A stretch of DNA of 64,000 nucleotides from positions 399,501-463,500 of the forward strand of contig NZ_VOOS01000003.1 in assembly GCF_007993035.1 (NCBI RefSeq), in the 5' to 3' direction. Position numbers and translations under genes: made by a program. How positions within the stretch are numbered: position 1 is the first letter of the stretch; every line of letters starts with the position of its first letter. This DNA comes from Vicingus serpentipes (GTDB taxonomy: Bacteria; Bacteroidota; Bacteroidia; Flavobacteriales_E; Vicingaceae). Under the pieces are notes generated by a model. The model saw only the letters and a list, made by a program, of their open reading frames with translations. It was not told the origin of the DNA and did not search any database. Positions 26,379 through 35,342 of this stretch are shown piece by piece.

Positions 26379-27154
26379 ATTTTATCTATAAATTTTAAAA
26401 TACCTAGGTTCCTTAAAAATCTTATAGATTTTGCATTTTTCACAGTAATAGCAAAGTTTTCTAGTTCGTTAAGTCTAACATAATCTGAAAAATTTTCTTC
26501 TATTACTTTTTGTCTTTCCTGTTTAGTCTTCTCATTATTAATTGTGCTAACTCCATCCATATAAAATTTAGACAAAACCTTATTTACATGACGAGTTGAG
26601 CAGTTATGCTTAATAAAAGCTAAGCTAAAAAATTTCCAATCGGCTACAATATTTAAGGTTTCATCATATAATCCAATTTTATGAAATAAGTCTTTTTTAA
26701 TAAATGTTGTCGGATGACCAATAGTTCCCTTCAAGAAAGTATTGTTGTTTATTTCATCTGGAAATCGATGAAGATTAGTTTTATCTTTAAAAACTTGAAG
26801 TAGATCAAAATAAATTAAATCTTCAGAGTGTAATTCGGCAATATTTTCTTCTAATACATTGGTATTATATAATTCATCTCCACTGTTAATAAATAAGAGG
26901 TAATCACCATTTGCATTGTTTATACCTTTATTCATGGCGTTATAAATCCCTTTATCAGGCTCACTTACACATAAATCAATTCTATCTTTATAATCTTCTA
27001 TAACTTCTTTGCTGCCATCACTACTATTACCATCAATTACAATATATTCAAAGTTTTTGTTGGTTTGATTGACAATGCTTTTTATTGTACGTTCAAGTCC
27101 AACTTTATCATTGTAATTTATTGTAATTATTGATATTAATATTGAATTGCTCAT
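26375..27154 (-). CDS. glycosyltransferase family 2 (WcaA/WcaE-like)
   Basis: A 259-residue cytoplasmic GT-A enzyme with ISIITINYNDKVGLERTI at the N-terminus, IVIDGNSSDGSKEVI and VSEPDKGIYNAMNKGINNANGDYLLFINSGDE, the last with S-G-D in place of DxD. GTIGHPTTFIKKDLF and NIVADWKFF follow. This set is typical of the short GT2 enzymes in exopolysaccharide and O-antigen clusters. It starts one base inside the end of the aminotransferase gene upstream, so translation is probably coupled. The transferred sugar cannot be told; the amino sugar made by the two genes upstream is one candidate. Confidence 0.86.
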   Translation of the reverse strand: MSNSILISIITINYNDKVGLERTIKSIVNQTNKNFEYIVIDGNSSDGSKEVIEDYKDRIDLCVSEPDKGIYNAMNKGINNANGDYLLFINSGDELYNTNVLEENIAELHSEDLIYFDLLQVFKDKTNLHRFPDEINNNTFLKGTIGHPTTFIKKDLFHKIGLYDETLNIVADWKFFSLAFIKHNCSTRHVNKVLSKFYMDGVSTINNEKTKQERQKVIEENFSDYVRLNELENFAITVKNAKSIRFLRNLGILKFIDKI

Positions 27155-28239
27155 TAAAATTTGTTCATTATTTCTATCACCTTTAAAATATCTTCTTCTG
27201 TATGAAAAAATGAAATAGGTAAGCTTAATGTTGTATCATGAATTTCATCTGCAATTGGAGTCTTAATTTTATCCAAAATTCCAATCATAGCTTTTTGTTT
27301 AACTGGTGTTATAGGGTAATGAATCTCTGTTTTAACTTCATTTTTTAATAAATATTCTTTAAGCTCATCTCTTTTAGGATGTCGAATATTATAAATATGA
27401 AAAACATCATAATAATCAGTATCTATTGCTGGTTTTATATAATCAGTTTTTAAGTTGTTTTGATAAATATTTGCAAGAAATCTTTTATGCTCATTAATTT
27501 CATTTAAACGTTTAAGTTTAATAGATAAAAATGCTGCTTGTATTTCATCTAATCGAGAATTAAAGCCAACTATTTCATTATGGTATTTAATTTTAGAACC
27601 ATAATTTCTAAGTGTTCTTATTGAATCAGCATTTTCAATAATACTAGTTGTAATTGCACCTCCATCAGCAATAGCTCCTAGGTTTTTTGTAGGATAAAAA
27701 CTGAAAGCTCCAATGTCACCCCAATTACCGGCCTTTATTTTTTTTAGTGATGCCCCATGGGCTTGAGCACAATCTTCGATAACTTTTAAATTATTTTTTT
27801 TTGCTAAAAAATTAATACTTTCCATGTTGCACATTTTACCATAAAGATGAACAACCATTATTGCAACAGTTTTTGAAGTTATTTTTTCTTCTATTTTAGT
27901 GGGATCAATATTATAGGTGTTAATGTCTGGTTCAACTAATACTGGCTTCAAACCATTATGAATAATAGAAAGTATTGTTGCAATATATGTATTAGAAGGT
28001 ACAATAACCTCTGAACCCTCTTTAAAATTAAAAGACTTGAGTGATAGAGTTAAAGCATCTAAACCATTTGCTACTCCAACACAATATTTAGCCTCACAAT
28101 AGTTGCTAAAATCGTTTTCAAACGATTTTACTTTATCTCCTAAAATATACCAACCTGAATTTAAAGTATCTTCAAAAGCTTTTTTATAAGCATCAAAAAA
28201 AGGAAGATTCAGTTTGCCTAAATTTTCATAATCTATCAT
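27154..28239 (-). CDS. DegT/DnrJ/EryC1 sugar aminotransferase (FdtB/QdtB-like)
   Basis: A 361-residue PLP-dependent aminotransferase that would turn a dTDP-3-keto-6-deoxy-hexose into the 3-amino sugar. Visible blocks are [30 protein letters not shown] (phosphate cradle), [25 protein letters not shown] (cofactor Asp) and [18 protein letters not shown] with the Schiff-base Lys185. [26 protein letters not shown] follows. Its start overlaps the 3,4-ketoisomerase gene by four bases, a pairing that is characteristic of dTDP-Fuc3N or dTDP-Qui3N synthesis. Which epimer forms depends on the ketoisomerase and is not clear from sequence reading alone. Confidence 0.88.
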   Translation of the reverse strand: MIDYENLGKLNLPFFDAYKKAFEDTLNSGWYILGDKVKSFENDFSNYCEAKYCVGVANGLDALTLSLKSFNFKEGSEVIVPSNTYIATILSIIHNGLKPVLVEPDINTYNIDPTKIEEKITSKTVAIMVVHLYGKMCNMESINFLAKKNNLKVIEDCAQAHGASLKKIKAGNWGDIGAFSFYPTKNLGAIADGGAITTSIIENADSIRTLRNYGSKIKYHNEIVGFNSRLDEIQAAFLSIKLKRLNEINEHKRFLANIYQNNLKTDYIKPAIDTDYYDVFHIYNIRHPKRDELKEYLLKNEVKTEIHYPITPVKQKAMIGILDKIKTPIADEIHDTTLSLPISFFHTEEDILKVIEIMNKF

Positions 28240-28604
28240 TTATCGTAAGGTTTGTAAATATAATCTTCGGCTTCAAAAAACTCGGAAGCAAAAACCATAA
28301 GTATTGCATCTTTAGAAAAATTATACATCGTATGCCAATCTTGAGGCTCTATAACTAAACATTTATTCGGTTGATTTAATTCAAATTTAGTCTCTGTTTT
28401 ACTATCGTTATTATAAATAGTACAAGAACCTTGAATACAAATTGCCGCTTGAATTGTTTTATGATGTCGATGTCCGCCTCGAATAGAGTCGTCAACTCCG
28501 TAAATATAAAATACCCTTTTAATTTCAAAAGGAATCACTTTTTCAATTACGGTTAAGTTTCCTCTTTTATCTGTAAATGTTTTTAAATCTAATGTATATG
28601 CCAT
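28236..28604 (-). CDS. dTDP-6-deoxy-hexose 3,4-ketoisomerase (FdtA/QdtA family)
   Basis: A 122-residue single cupin-fold enzyme that moves the keto group from C4 to C3 of dTDP-4-keto-6-deoxyglucose. It shows [14 protein letters not shown] at the N-terminus, [20 protein letters not shown] with the conserved histidines (H45, H47, H48), the [10 protein letters not shown] strand, and [10 protein letters not shown]. The length is standard for stand-alone FdtA/QdtA. Its product feeds the aminotransferase encoded next. A candidate -7 box 27 bases upstream may give this gene and those after it some independent transcription. The rmlA and rmlB genes that make its substrate are not in the window. Confidence 0.88.
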   Translation of the reverse strand: MAYTLDLKTFTDKRGNLTVIEKVIPFEIKRVFYIYGVDDSIRGGHRHHKTIQAAICIQGSCTIYNNDSKTETKFELNQPNKCLVIEPQDWHTMYNFSKDAILMVFASEFFEAEDYIYKPYDK

Positions 28605-28630
28605 AATTTTTTATTTGGCTAGTGTAAATC

Positions 28631-28638
28631 CAAATTTA
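28631..28638 (-). promoter_or_regulatory. possible internal -7 box before the ketoisomerase gene
   Basis: TAAATTTG on the minus strand in the only gap over 40 bases inside the polysaccharide operon. No -33 TTG at the right distance. It may be chance in this A/T-rich sequence. Confidence 0.3.
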
Positions 28639-28646
28639 AGGTTTTT

Positions 28647-29690
28647 TTAAAGTTTTTTACTGAAATAAAAATAATGGTGTTTTAGCTTGTTTTTAATAGA
28701 TTTTCCAAAAATATATTTAGGCGATTTTTTTAACTCTTTTAAATATAAAATAATTAGAGATTTTAAGCAATAGGGGTGAGTAGGAGAATTTTCAGTGCTT
28801 CCATTAGGATCAAAAGATGAATCGGCTAGGTTAATTGATTCTTTAATTTTATTTAATGTTTTGATATAAGGTTGGTAAAATAACTTTTGAACATTTTTTG
28901 ATAGTAGATAGGCTGGATGAGAGAAAGACACGATATCATTATAATAATATTTTACTCCATGATAATGGTAAAATATTGCCTTAAAATTATTTCCAGTAGT
29001 TTTTTCAGTTCCAATTAAATCACCATTTTTTATTTGAAAACTGTACTGTTGAACATTCCAAGGAGCAATCCCTCCCCCAAGATGTTGTAGTTCATGAACA
29101 CCTTCAAACCTTTCTGTCCAATCATCTAAATACTTTTGGTCACCAAATTTCCCATTTTCAGCAATTGCATAACACCATTCTAAGCACCTTTCTCGCCACC
29201 AGTTTAATACTTTCATGCCGTGCTCATTATTTTTAAAGGTGACAAACTGAACACAATAAATTCCACTTTCTTCAGACTGGTCATATTCTTTTGTATAGCG
29301 ATGCTCTGTAATTAAAACAGATTTTTCTCCCATCTCATCAATAAGAACTTTAGGATCAGAGAAGAACATCATATCAGCATCTAAATAAGTGCAGTTCGAT
29401 AAATTATACTTATTGATACTATATAGGATAGTGGAAGAAGTGCATGTCCAGCAATATTCACCGAGTTTTCTATTAGGTTTTACACGTAACAATTCTTCAT
29501 CTTCAAACTCATCTAGAGAAATAACTGTAAGGTTGGGAAGGTTTTCCTTTAAAAAATAATTAAAGGTTATATCATCGAAGGCAAATACGTATAGGTGAAA
29601 GTTTTTATTATGTTTTAATAATGATTGATATAGTGCTATCCCTCTAGATAGATAATTTGAACTAAATAAAGTACAAAAGTTTAATTTCAT
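28647..29690 (-). CDS. glycosyltransferase, GT8-like nucleotide-diphospho-sugar transferase fold
   Basis: A 347-residue protein with NFCTLFSSNYLSRGIALYQSLL at the start (typical of the opening strand and helix of GT-A retaining transferases), LYVFAFDDITF, VKPNRKLGEYCWTCTSST and the metal motif NCTYLDADMMFFSDP (D-A-D near residues 98-100). HLGGGIAPWNVQQYSF and YHYHGVKYY near the middle give the product-side His/Gly residues. The C-terminal 80 residues are basic. It lies between the TIGR04325-type methyltransferase gene (4-base overlap) and the ketoisomerase gene. The family assignment is moderate; the sugar is unknown. Confidence 0.75.
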   Translation of the reverse strand: MKLNFCTLFSSNYLSRGIALYQSLLKHNKNFHLYVFAFDDITFNYFLKENLPNLTVISLDEFEDEELLRVKPNRKLGEYCWTCTSSTILYSINKYNLSNCTYLDADMMFFSDPKVLIDEMGEKSVLITEHRYTKEYDQSEESGIYCVQFVTFKNNEHGMKVLNWWRERCLEWCYAIAENGKFGDQKYLDDWTERFEGVHELQHLGGGIAPWNVQQYSFQIKNGDLIGTEKTTGNNFKAIFYHYHGVKYYYNDIVSFSHPAYLLSKNVQKLFYQPYIKTLNKIKESINLADSSFDPNGSTENSPTHPYCLKSLIILYLKELKKSPKYIFGKSIKNKLKHHYFYFSKKL

Positions 29691-30511
29691 GGTTTTCTCT
29701 TAAACACAAACCCTTTTCGGTAGGACCAAACACCATCATCTAATTTTTCTCGAGGATCAAATTTACTATCAAATTCTTTTACCAATTCATAATCAGATAA
29801 AAATGCACTAACAAATTTCTGTTCATTAAAAAACCAAGCAGGATACGAAGCTTTGTAAATGAATTCAGGTACAATTTGAACAGTTATTCTATCCTTATCT
29901 GATTCAATAAAAGCTGTTCTATCAATTATAATGTATTCAAATTTATAAGTTAGCATTTTCTTAATAAGTTCAAAAGGATCTTCAAAATAAGGAATAACAC
30001 TTGATAAAAATAAAACATGATTTATATTCTCTTTTAATGCTTCTTCAATGGTATAATAAAATTTTAAGTGATTATCTTCAATATGCTTTTTACCACATTC
30101 AACAAAATGTGGTTGTTCAACCACATTCCAATTTAAATTGTTTAAGGAACTTAGAAATGATCTGTTTTGAAAATATGAGCTACCTAGTGAACCGCCAAAA
30201 TCAACGATATTTAATGAGTTATCATTTTTCTCAACAATTTCTTTAAAAATATCCAATAAAGGTTGTGAATATTGAATTTCATCAAAAATTACCGAATCTC
30301 TTTCGTAAACTGCTTCGCCATTTTTAACTTTTAGAACAGAAGACTTAACTTTTTCTAATATTTCAAAATCATCATATCCAGTACATTTTTTTTTTGCATC
30401 TTCCCATTTTGAATAATTACCAAACCAGCCATGCGATTTGCCATGAGTTGTTATTGCTTTAGTTTTCTTTGAAGCAAAAAATGTAATTAGTTTATTAATT
30501 ATTTTTTTCAA
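29687..30511 (-). CDS. methyltransferase, TIGR04325-like
   Basis: A 274-residue protein. The segment GWFGNYSKWEDAKKKCTGYDD near residues 28-48 and YSQPLLDIFKE are hallmarks of the TIGR04325 family found in polysaccharide clusters. A Rossmann-type SAM site follows with NIVDFGGSLGSSYFQN (about 105-120), then VVEQPHFVECGKKH and VLFLSSVIPYFEDP. The start codon is TTG at 30511, followed by a basic stretch; an in-frame TAG just upstream and no nearby ATG support it. It overlaps the exostosin-like gene by 17 bases. It probably methylates a sugar or glycan intermediate; the exact site is unknown. Confidence 0.75.
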   Translation of the reverse strand: MKKIINKLITFFASKKTKAITTHGKSHGWFGNYSKWEDAKKKCTGYDDFEILEKVKSSVLKVKNGEAVYERDSVIFDEIQYSQPLLDIFKEIVEKNDNSLNIVDFGGSLGSSYFQNRSFLSSLNNLNWNVVEQPHFVECGKKHIEDNHLKFYYTIEEALKENINHVLFLSSVIPYFEDPFELIKKMLTYKFEYIIIDRTAFIESDKDRITVQIVPEFIYKASYPAWFFNEQKFVSAFLSDYELVKEFDSKFDPREKLDDGVWSYRKGFVFKRKP

Positions 30512-31532
30512 AATCTAAGTAATTATTAAGTTTAGAAAAGAACCCAAATGGAGAAATCCATTCTTCGTATAATTTTCTACAGTTTTGTTTTAATTGGTAA
30601 AAATCTTTATCTGATATGTCATTATGAAATTCAATAAGTCTTTGACTTATATTATCTTTTTGATTAATCCAAACTACATATTTTTTCCAATCAATAATAT
30701 GATCATACGGTAATACACAATCAGTATCTATAAATACTGGAATTTTACCACAACTAAGAACTTCATACAATCTGTAAGAGAAATTTCCAGCTCCTCTGAC
30801 AACTAAAGCATAGTCTGAAGAATACATGTTTTGGATATATTCTTCTCTTGCCATTTTTTTATCTAATCCTGCTGCCCAAAATCCGTTTCTAAAAATGAAA
30901 TTAGTTTTTACACCTTTACTTTTAATTAAATTTCTGATAGCTTTTCCTCTTAGTTTTGGACCAATTTCATATATATTATATGTTTTTGATGTTAGTTTAT
31001 CCTTATAATTATTCAAAATATCCTTTAATGAAGGCCGGAGATAATCAATGTACCCACAATAACTAATGGAAGGGTTAACAGGCTTTTTGGTCGTTTCATT
31101 AAACCTAGAGTTATAAAAATCTTTACTCCAGCCAGGTAAAGCAAATTCATTTTTACTTTTAGTTGATTTATAAAATGAAGTTCTAAGGATGATCACATTA
31201 TCTAAAGGAATATTGTAATCATAGTCTGAATTATAAAAAACTAAAATAGGCTTATTTGATTTTTTATAATTATTGACAAACTTCTGAGCTATTTTGATGT
31301 CACTTTCTTCGAATGAAAACTCAAAAGGCAAAACGACAATGTCAGCATCATTCTCATTGTTTACTAGTTTAAAAATCTTACTACTATTATTAATGTAATT
31401 CTCAAACCTTCCATAGTCGGGGTCATTAATATCTTCTTTCGGCGAATCAAAAAAAGGATAAAGCATTATAGTAACGTTTTTACCACTAGGTAAATAATTT
31501 AAATCGGTATATAAATTTAAAATGTTACTCAC
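30495..31532 (-). CDS. exostosin-family glycosyltransferase (GT47-like)
   Basis: A 345-residue protein of the GT-B-type exostosin family. Its best block is YALVVRGAGNFSYRLYEVLSCGKIPVFIDTD (about 236-266), where R-x-x-E-x-x-x-x-G-x-I-P-V is the family nucleotide-sugar site. VLPYDHIIDWKKYVVWI and SQRLIEFHNDISDKDF follow. Upstream blocks are MLYPFFDSP and LPGWSKDFYN, with SYCGYIDYLRP. It starts with GTG at 31532 inside the end of the upstream gene (8-base overlap). Members add sugars in bacterial capsule and O-antigen clusters. The donor is unknown. Confidence 0.8.
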   Translation of the reverse strand: MSNILNLYTDLNYLPSGKNVTIMLYPFFDSPKEDINDPDYGRFENYINNSSKIFKLVNNENDADIVVLPFEFSFEESDIKIAQKFVNNYKKSNKPILVFYNSDYDYNIPLDNVIILRTSFYKSTKSKNEFALPGWSKDFYNSRFNETTKKPVNPSISYCGYIDYLRPSLKDILNNYKDKLTSKTYNIYEIGPKLRGKAIRNLIKSKGVKTNFIFRNGFWAAGLDKKMAREEYIQNMYSSDYALVVRGAGNFSYRLYEVLSCGKIPVFIDTDCVLPYDHIIDWKKYVVWINQKDNISQRLIEFHNDISDKDFYQLKQNCRKLYEEWISPFGFFSKLNNYLDFEKNN

Positions 31533-32445
31533 TTTTAATATAATTCTTAATGTAGTTTAGGATACCATTATTTTTGTTCACCTTTTTAAGTGAGTTAAAG
31601 TATTTAATAAATTGTTTCTTAGCCAATTTATTTTCAATAGCAGGTTGTTTTACAATATTAATTGCAGTTTTCGAAAGGTTTACATCCCATGAGTTTGAAA
31701 TCCCACTATGTGTTCCAGAGCCATCAATACCAATGTTTTGGACTAAAGAAACTCCAGGATAAAGACAATATTTATGCTTTAAGAAAGAGGATGCATACCA
31801 TCTAATCGCCCAAGAATTATTATATCCAAGTACTTGATCTTTTAGCATTTGTGTATATGGGTAGCTACTATCAAAATCAAAATCATTCTGAAGTCCCTGA
31901 GTTTCTATTTTATTTAAAAGGTCTTCCCCATTTTTATTAAAAATGGACCATTTGTTTTTCCAAGTAGCCCAGCCCCAACAGTCAGCACCTTTTATAAAAT
32001 AAGTTTCGGGTAATTTTTTCTTAATAGGATAAACATACCCACTAATACAAACTACTTCAGTATCATCTTGATAAACATTTAAGCTATTATTCATGTAGTT
32101 TAAAAAGTAAGGAGATGTTACAAGGTCATCTTCTAAAATAATTAATCTATCATGCTTGTTAAAGAGGTTAGTTACTCCTTCAATTATTGATTTTGCTAAG
32201 CCATTGTTTGAAGAGTGTTTTATTACCTTAACTTCTTGAAACCTATTTTCTTCATCAGCAATTTTTCTAACCTCATTAATATTTAAAGTGTTTTCTTCAG
32301 TAGAATTTTCTTTAATTCCATCACAAACGATATAAAGTAAGCTATTTCTAGCTTCTTTATTCAAGGATAAAGATTCTAGTACTTTTTTAGTGTGATCAGG
32401 TCTATTATAAACAAATAGAACAATTGGTGCTAATTCATTTTTCAT
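31525..32445 (-). CDS. glycosyltransferase, GT-A fold (GT2-like)
   Basis: A 306-residue protein with APIVLFVYNRPDHTKKVLESL at the start, LYIVCDGIKENSTE, then RLIILEDDLVTSPYFLNYMN with the E-D-D metal motif near residues 97-99. ISGYVYPIKK and GADCWGWATWKNKW follow, and NIGIDGSGTHSG lies near the C-terminus. This layout recurs in a group of sugar transferases in O-antigen clusters that is sometimes placed near GT2 or GT13. It lies after a 9-base gap from the SAM-fold gene and overlaps the GT47-like gene by 8 bases. The sugar is unknown. Confidence 0.78.
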   Translation of the reverse strand: MKNELAPIVLFVYNRPDHTKKVLESLSLNKEARNSLLYIVCDGIKENSTEENTLNINEVRKIADEENRFQEVKVIKHSSNNGLAKSIIEGVTNLFNKHDRLIILEDDLVTSPYFLNYMNNSLNVYQDDTEVVCISGYVYPIKKKLPETYFIKGADCWGWATWKNKWSIFNKNGEDLLNKIETQGLQNDFDFDSSYPYTQMLKDQVLGYNNSWAIRWYASSFLKHKYCLYPGVSLVQNIGIDGSGTHSGISNSWDVNLSKTAINIVKQPAIENKLAKKQFIKYFNSLKKVNKNNGILNYIKNYIKSE

Positions 32446-32454
32446 TTAAAAAAA

Positions 32455-33198
32455 TTAAAATGAAGTTGAGAATTTATATTTATCAGAAGCAATAACTGTA
32501 GATGCCTTATTGCCTGAATAATTAAAAGTATGGTAAATAATTTTATTCTTTTTTAAGATTGAACATATTTCATCACAAGTTTCTTGCTCTCCTCTTCGGT
32601 TGGTGTCATCAAAAAGAATAATAAATTCTTTATTTTTTTCAAAGTTTTTAACTAATGAAATGATATCGTAACGAGAAAAACGGTCAGCACCAAACGGGCC
32701 ATCAACAATATAAAAGTCGAAATCGTTAGTTAACTTTAAGTCAAAATCCTTATAACTATTAACCTCAAATCCGTTTATATTTTTTAATTCTAATTCAAGC
32801 AGTTCTATTTTTGTACGTTCATTAAGTTTAAATTTTTCTTTAAAAGATTCTACCCAATCTGGGTTATGTTCTACAACAATATGATTAGAGTTTGTTAGAA
32901 AATTATCTAAATAGGTAGATATTATTTTGGTTGACTCTCCCAAGCCTAATTCAAGAATGTTTTTTGGTTGATAATCATTTAATATTCTATGTAGTACATA
33001 AAAAAATGAATAATTTCCTGCCCACCTTCCTACATTTAAAGGTAAATTTTCTAACCAAACTTTACCTCTTATACTGTCGTGATAAATGTTAGCCCATTCA
33101 ATTTCATTAGTTTGTTTTTTTGTAACATTTAACTCTTCAATAATTAGGTGTTGATTCTTTTCTAACCTTTTTAAGTAAGATTTTATTTTATCTATCAT
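32455..33198 (-). CDS. class I SAM-dependent methyltransferase-like protein
   Basis: A 247-residue protein. A basic, coiled-coil-like start (residues 1-30) precedes a Rossmann fold with ILELGLGESTKIISTYL (motif I, about 80-96), IVVEHNPDWVESFKEKF and DFDFYIVDGPFGADRFSRYDII. FIILFDDTNRRGEQETCDEI closes the core. It starts on the last base of the wzt stop codon. In ABC-type O-antigen systems a chain-end methyltransferase often works with the Wzt C-terminal domain, so this is a candidate capping enzyme. That role is an inference from position; the fold call is moderate. Confidence 0.7.
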   Translation of the reverse strand: MIDKIKSYLKRLEKNQHLIIEELNVTKKQTNEIEWANIYHDSIRGKVWLENLPLNVGRWAGNYSFFYVLHRILNDYQPKNILELGLGESTKIISTYLDNFLTNSNHIVVEHNPDWVESFKEKFKLNERTKIELLELELKNINGFEVNSYKDFDLKLTNDFDFYIVDGPFGADRFSRYDIISLVKNFEKNKEFIILFDDTNRRGEQETCDEICSILKKNKIIYHTFNYSGNKASTVIASDKYKFSTSF

Positions 33199-34472
33199 TA
33201 CTGCGAAATTTTATAATCTAATAAAATTGAACCTTGATTAGAAGGAACAACTTTTCCTGAATTGTAATAATCTTTTTCTGCAACAGAAAATGGCAGTACT
33301 CCACTTAGCCAGTCAGCAATTTCGTTATTAATTTCACAGAAAATATTGCAAGTATAATCTCCTGGCGCAAGAGGTAATTGTGATATTATAAATGAAATTT
33401 TATTGTTTTTAATATCAAAATCTTCAGGAATAGTATCTGTGGAAATCCATGCAATTCGATCCCCTAAATAATTGTTAATGCCGACATCAATTCTAAAGTT
33501 TAAAACATTTTCTACATTTAAAGTGTAATCGAGCTTAAGTCTAACTTCCTTAAAAGTTTCAATCAGGTTATTGGTTGTATTAACACCTTCAATTAAGCCA
33601 TCTGTAAATCGTAAAGTTGAATTTCCTTGACGAGATTTCACTTCAGAAAGTTTTATTAATTGATGGTTTTGAGTTGAAAGATAATGAGCAATAACATTGT
33701 TTGTGTCTCCAGTCATTATTACTTCACCATTTTGTAATAAAATTGATTTTTTACATAAATTTTCAACAGCAGCCATATTATGGCTAACAAATAAAACAGT
33801 TCTACCATTATCTCCAGTTGAAATGTCTTTCATTTTTCCAATTGCTTTCTTTTGAAACTCAGCATCTCCAACAGCTAAAACTTCATCCACAATTAAAATA
33901 TCAGGTTCTAAAAATGCTGCTACAGCAAAAGCTAAACGAACTGTCATGCCACTACTGTATCTTTTAGTAGGAGTGTCGATATATCTTTCACAACCTGAAA
34001 ACTCTATAATTTCATCTAATTTACTAGCTATTTCTTTTTTAGTCATTCCTAAAATAGCTCCATTAAGATAGATATTTTCTTTTCCTGTTAATTCGGGATG
34101 AAAGCCTGTTCCAACTTCAAGTAAAGAAGCTATTCGTCCATTCGATTTAATAGTTCCGGTAGTTGGACTTGTTACTCTTGATAGAATCTTTAATAAGGTA
34201 GATTTACCCGCTCCATTCTTGCCAATAACTCCAATTACATCACCCTCATAAACATCAAAACTTATGTTTTTTAAAGACCATACATAGTTTGATTCTCCTT
34301 TAGTAGATCTATCATTTGTATCTCCAATTTTTAGGAAAGGATCCTCTTTTCCTCTAACTAAGTGCCACCATCTTTTAAGATCATCCGATAAGGTCCCAGT
34401 CCCAACTAATCCTAAACGATATTGTTTTGAAATGTTTTCAACTTTTAATATTATTTCTTTCTCGTTATTCAT
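33198..34472 (-). CDS. wzt: polysaccharide ABC exporter ATP-binding protein Wzt with C-terminal glycan-binding domain
   Basis: A 424-residue ATPase of the O-antigen/teichoic-acid ABC exporter family. The N-terminal half has Walker A GKNGAGKST (84-92), the ABC signature YSSGMTVRLAFA, Walker B ILIVDEVLAVGD and the switch histidine in LFVSHNMAAVE. Residues from about 280 form an extra beta-rich domain like the Wzt C-terminal domain, which in studied systems binds the modified non-reducing end of the glycan. It overlaps the permease gene by one base. It should power export of a lipid-linked polysaccharide across the inner membrane. The presence of the extra domain suggests that the chain end carries a modification. 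Confidence 0.92.
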   Translation of the reverse strand: MNNEKEIILKVENISKQYRLGLVGTGTLSDDLKRWWHLVRGKEDPFLKIGDTNDRSTKGESNYVWSLKNISFDVYEGDVIGVIGKNGAGKSTLLKILSRVTSPTTGTIKSNGRIASLLEVGTGFHPELTGKENIYLNGAILGMTKKEIASKLDEIIEFSGCERYIDTPTKRYSSGMTVRLAFAVAAFLEPDILIVDEVLAVGDAEFQKKAIGKMKDISTGDNGRTVLFVSHNMAAVENLCKKSILLQNGEVIMTGDTNNVIAHYLSTQNHQLIKLSEVKSRQGNSTLRFTDGLIEGVNTTNNLIETFKEVRLKLDYTLNVENVLNFRIDVGINNYLGDRIAWISTDTIPEDFDIKNNKISFIISQLPLAPGDYTCNIFCEINNEIADWLSGVLPFSVAEKDYYNSGKVVPSNQGSILLDYKISQ

Positions 34473-35338
34473 TAAACGGTATCTATAAAGCGTTTTTCAG
34501 TTTTGTTAAAAATCAGGACACCCAATAAAAATACTACTATGGTAACACTAATTGTATAAAGCATCCATTTTAATGAGAAATCCCCAGAATTTAAAAGTAA
34601 ATATCTTGAAGCTTCAATAATATGAGCCATAGGATTATATTCAACTATCCATGATAGTTGAGGTAATTTTTGTTGAATTAAACTTAATGGATAAGCTACA
34701 AGAGAAAGATACATTAGAAGCTGTACACCAAATTGTAATAAAAACATTAAATCTCGGTATTTGGTAACCATAGATGAAATAATCATACCTAATCCAAGGC
34801 TAAGAATGCCCATTATAACAACAAGGAATGGATATAGAATAATTAAATCGTTAGGAGATATATCTACACCTTTATATAGCGTGTAATATAAATAACTCAT
34901 TATAAACACTAAAATTTGAATGCTAAACTTTATTAAATTAGAAACAACAATTGATAATGGAAGTATAATTCTAGGAAAATATACTTTTCCGAAAATATGC
35001 TGGTTACTTTTAAATGTATCAGATGTCGCAATTAAACAATCTCTAAAATAGTTCCATGTCGTAATTCCTGCTAAATTGAATAGAAAAGGAGGTATTCCAT
35101 TCGTATCTATATTAGCAACATTATTAAATATTATTGTAAATATTACTGATGTAAATATTGGTTGAATAAGATACCAAAGTGGACCTAAAATGGTTTGTTT
35201 GTAGATAGTAATAATATCTCTTTTAACAAACAAAACAAGCAAATCACGATACTTCCATATTTCTTTGAAATTAAGCTCTAAGAGATTGCCTTTTGGAGAT
35301 ATTTCAAACTTCCAATCTATGTTAGTGTTATCTGTCAT
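34472..35338 (-). CDS. wzm: polysaccharide ABC exporter permease Wzm
   Basis: A 288-residue ABC-2 type permease with six membrane segments. A cytoplasmic start (FKEIWKYRDLLVLFVKRDIITIYKQT) precedes the interfacial LGPLWYLIQPIFTSVIFTIIF region; NYFRDCLIATSDTFKSN and the reentrant P-E type segments follow. YNPMAHIIEASRYLLLN near the end is a hallmark of this family. Together with Wzt it forms the channel for a lipid-linked O-antigen-type glycan. It starts four bases after the sugar-phosphate transferase gene and ends overlapping wzt. Confidence 0.93.
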   Translation of the reverse strand: MTDNTNIDWKFEISPKGNLLELNFKEIWKYRDLLVLFVKRDIITIYKQTILGPLWYLIQPIFTSVIFTIIFNNVANIDTNGIPPFLFNLAGITTWNYFRDCLIATSDTFKSNQHIFGKVYFPRIILPLSIVVSNLIKFSIQILVFIMSYLYYTLYKGVDISPNDLIILYPFLVVIMGILSLGLGMIISSMVTKYRDLMFLLQFGVQLLMYLSLVAYPLSLIQQKLPQLSWIVEYNPMAHIIEASRYLLLNSGDFSLKWMLYTISVTIVVFLLGVLIFNKTEKRFIDTV

Positions 35339-35342
35339 TAAT

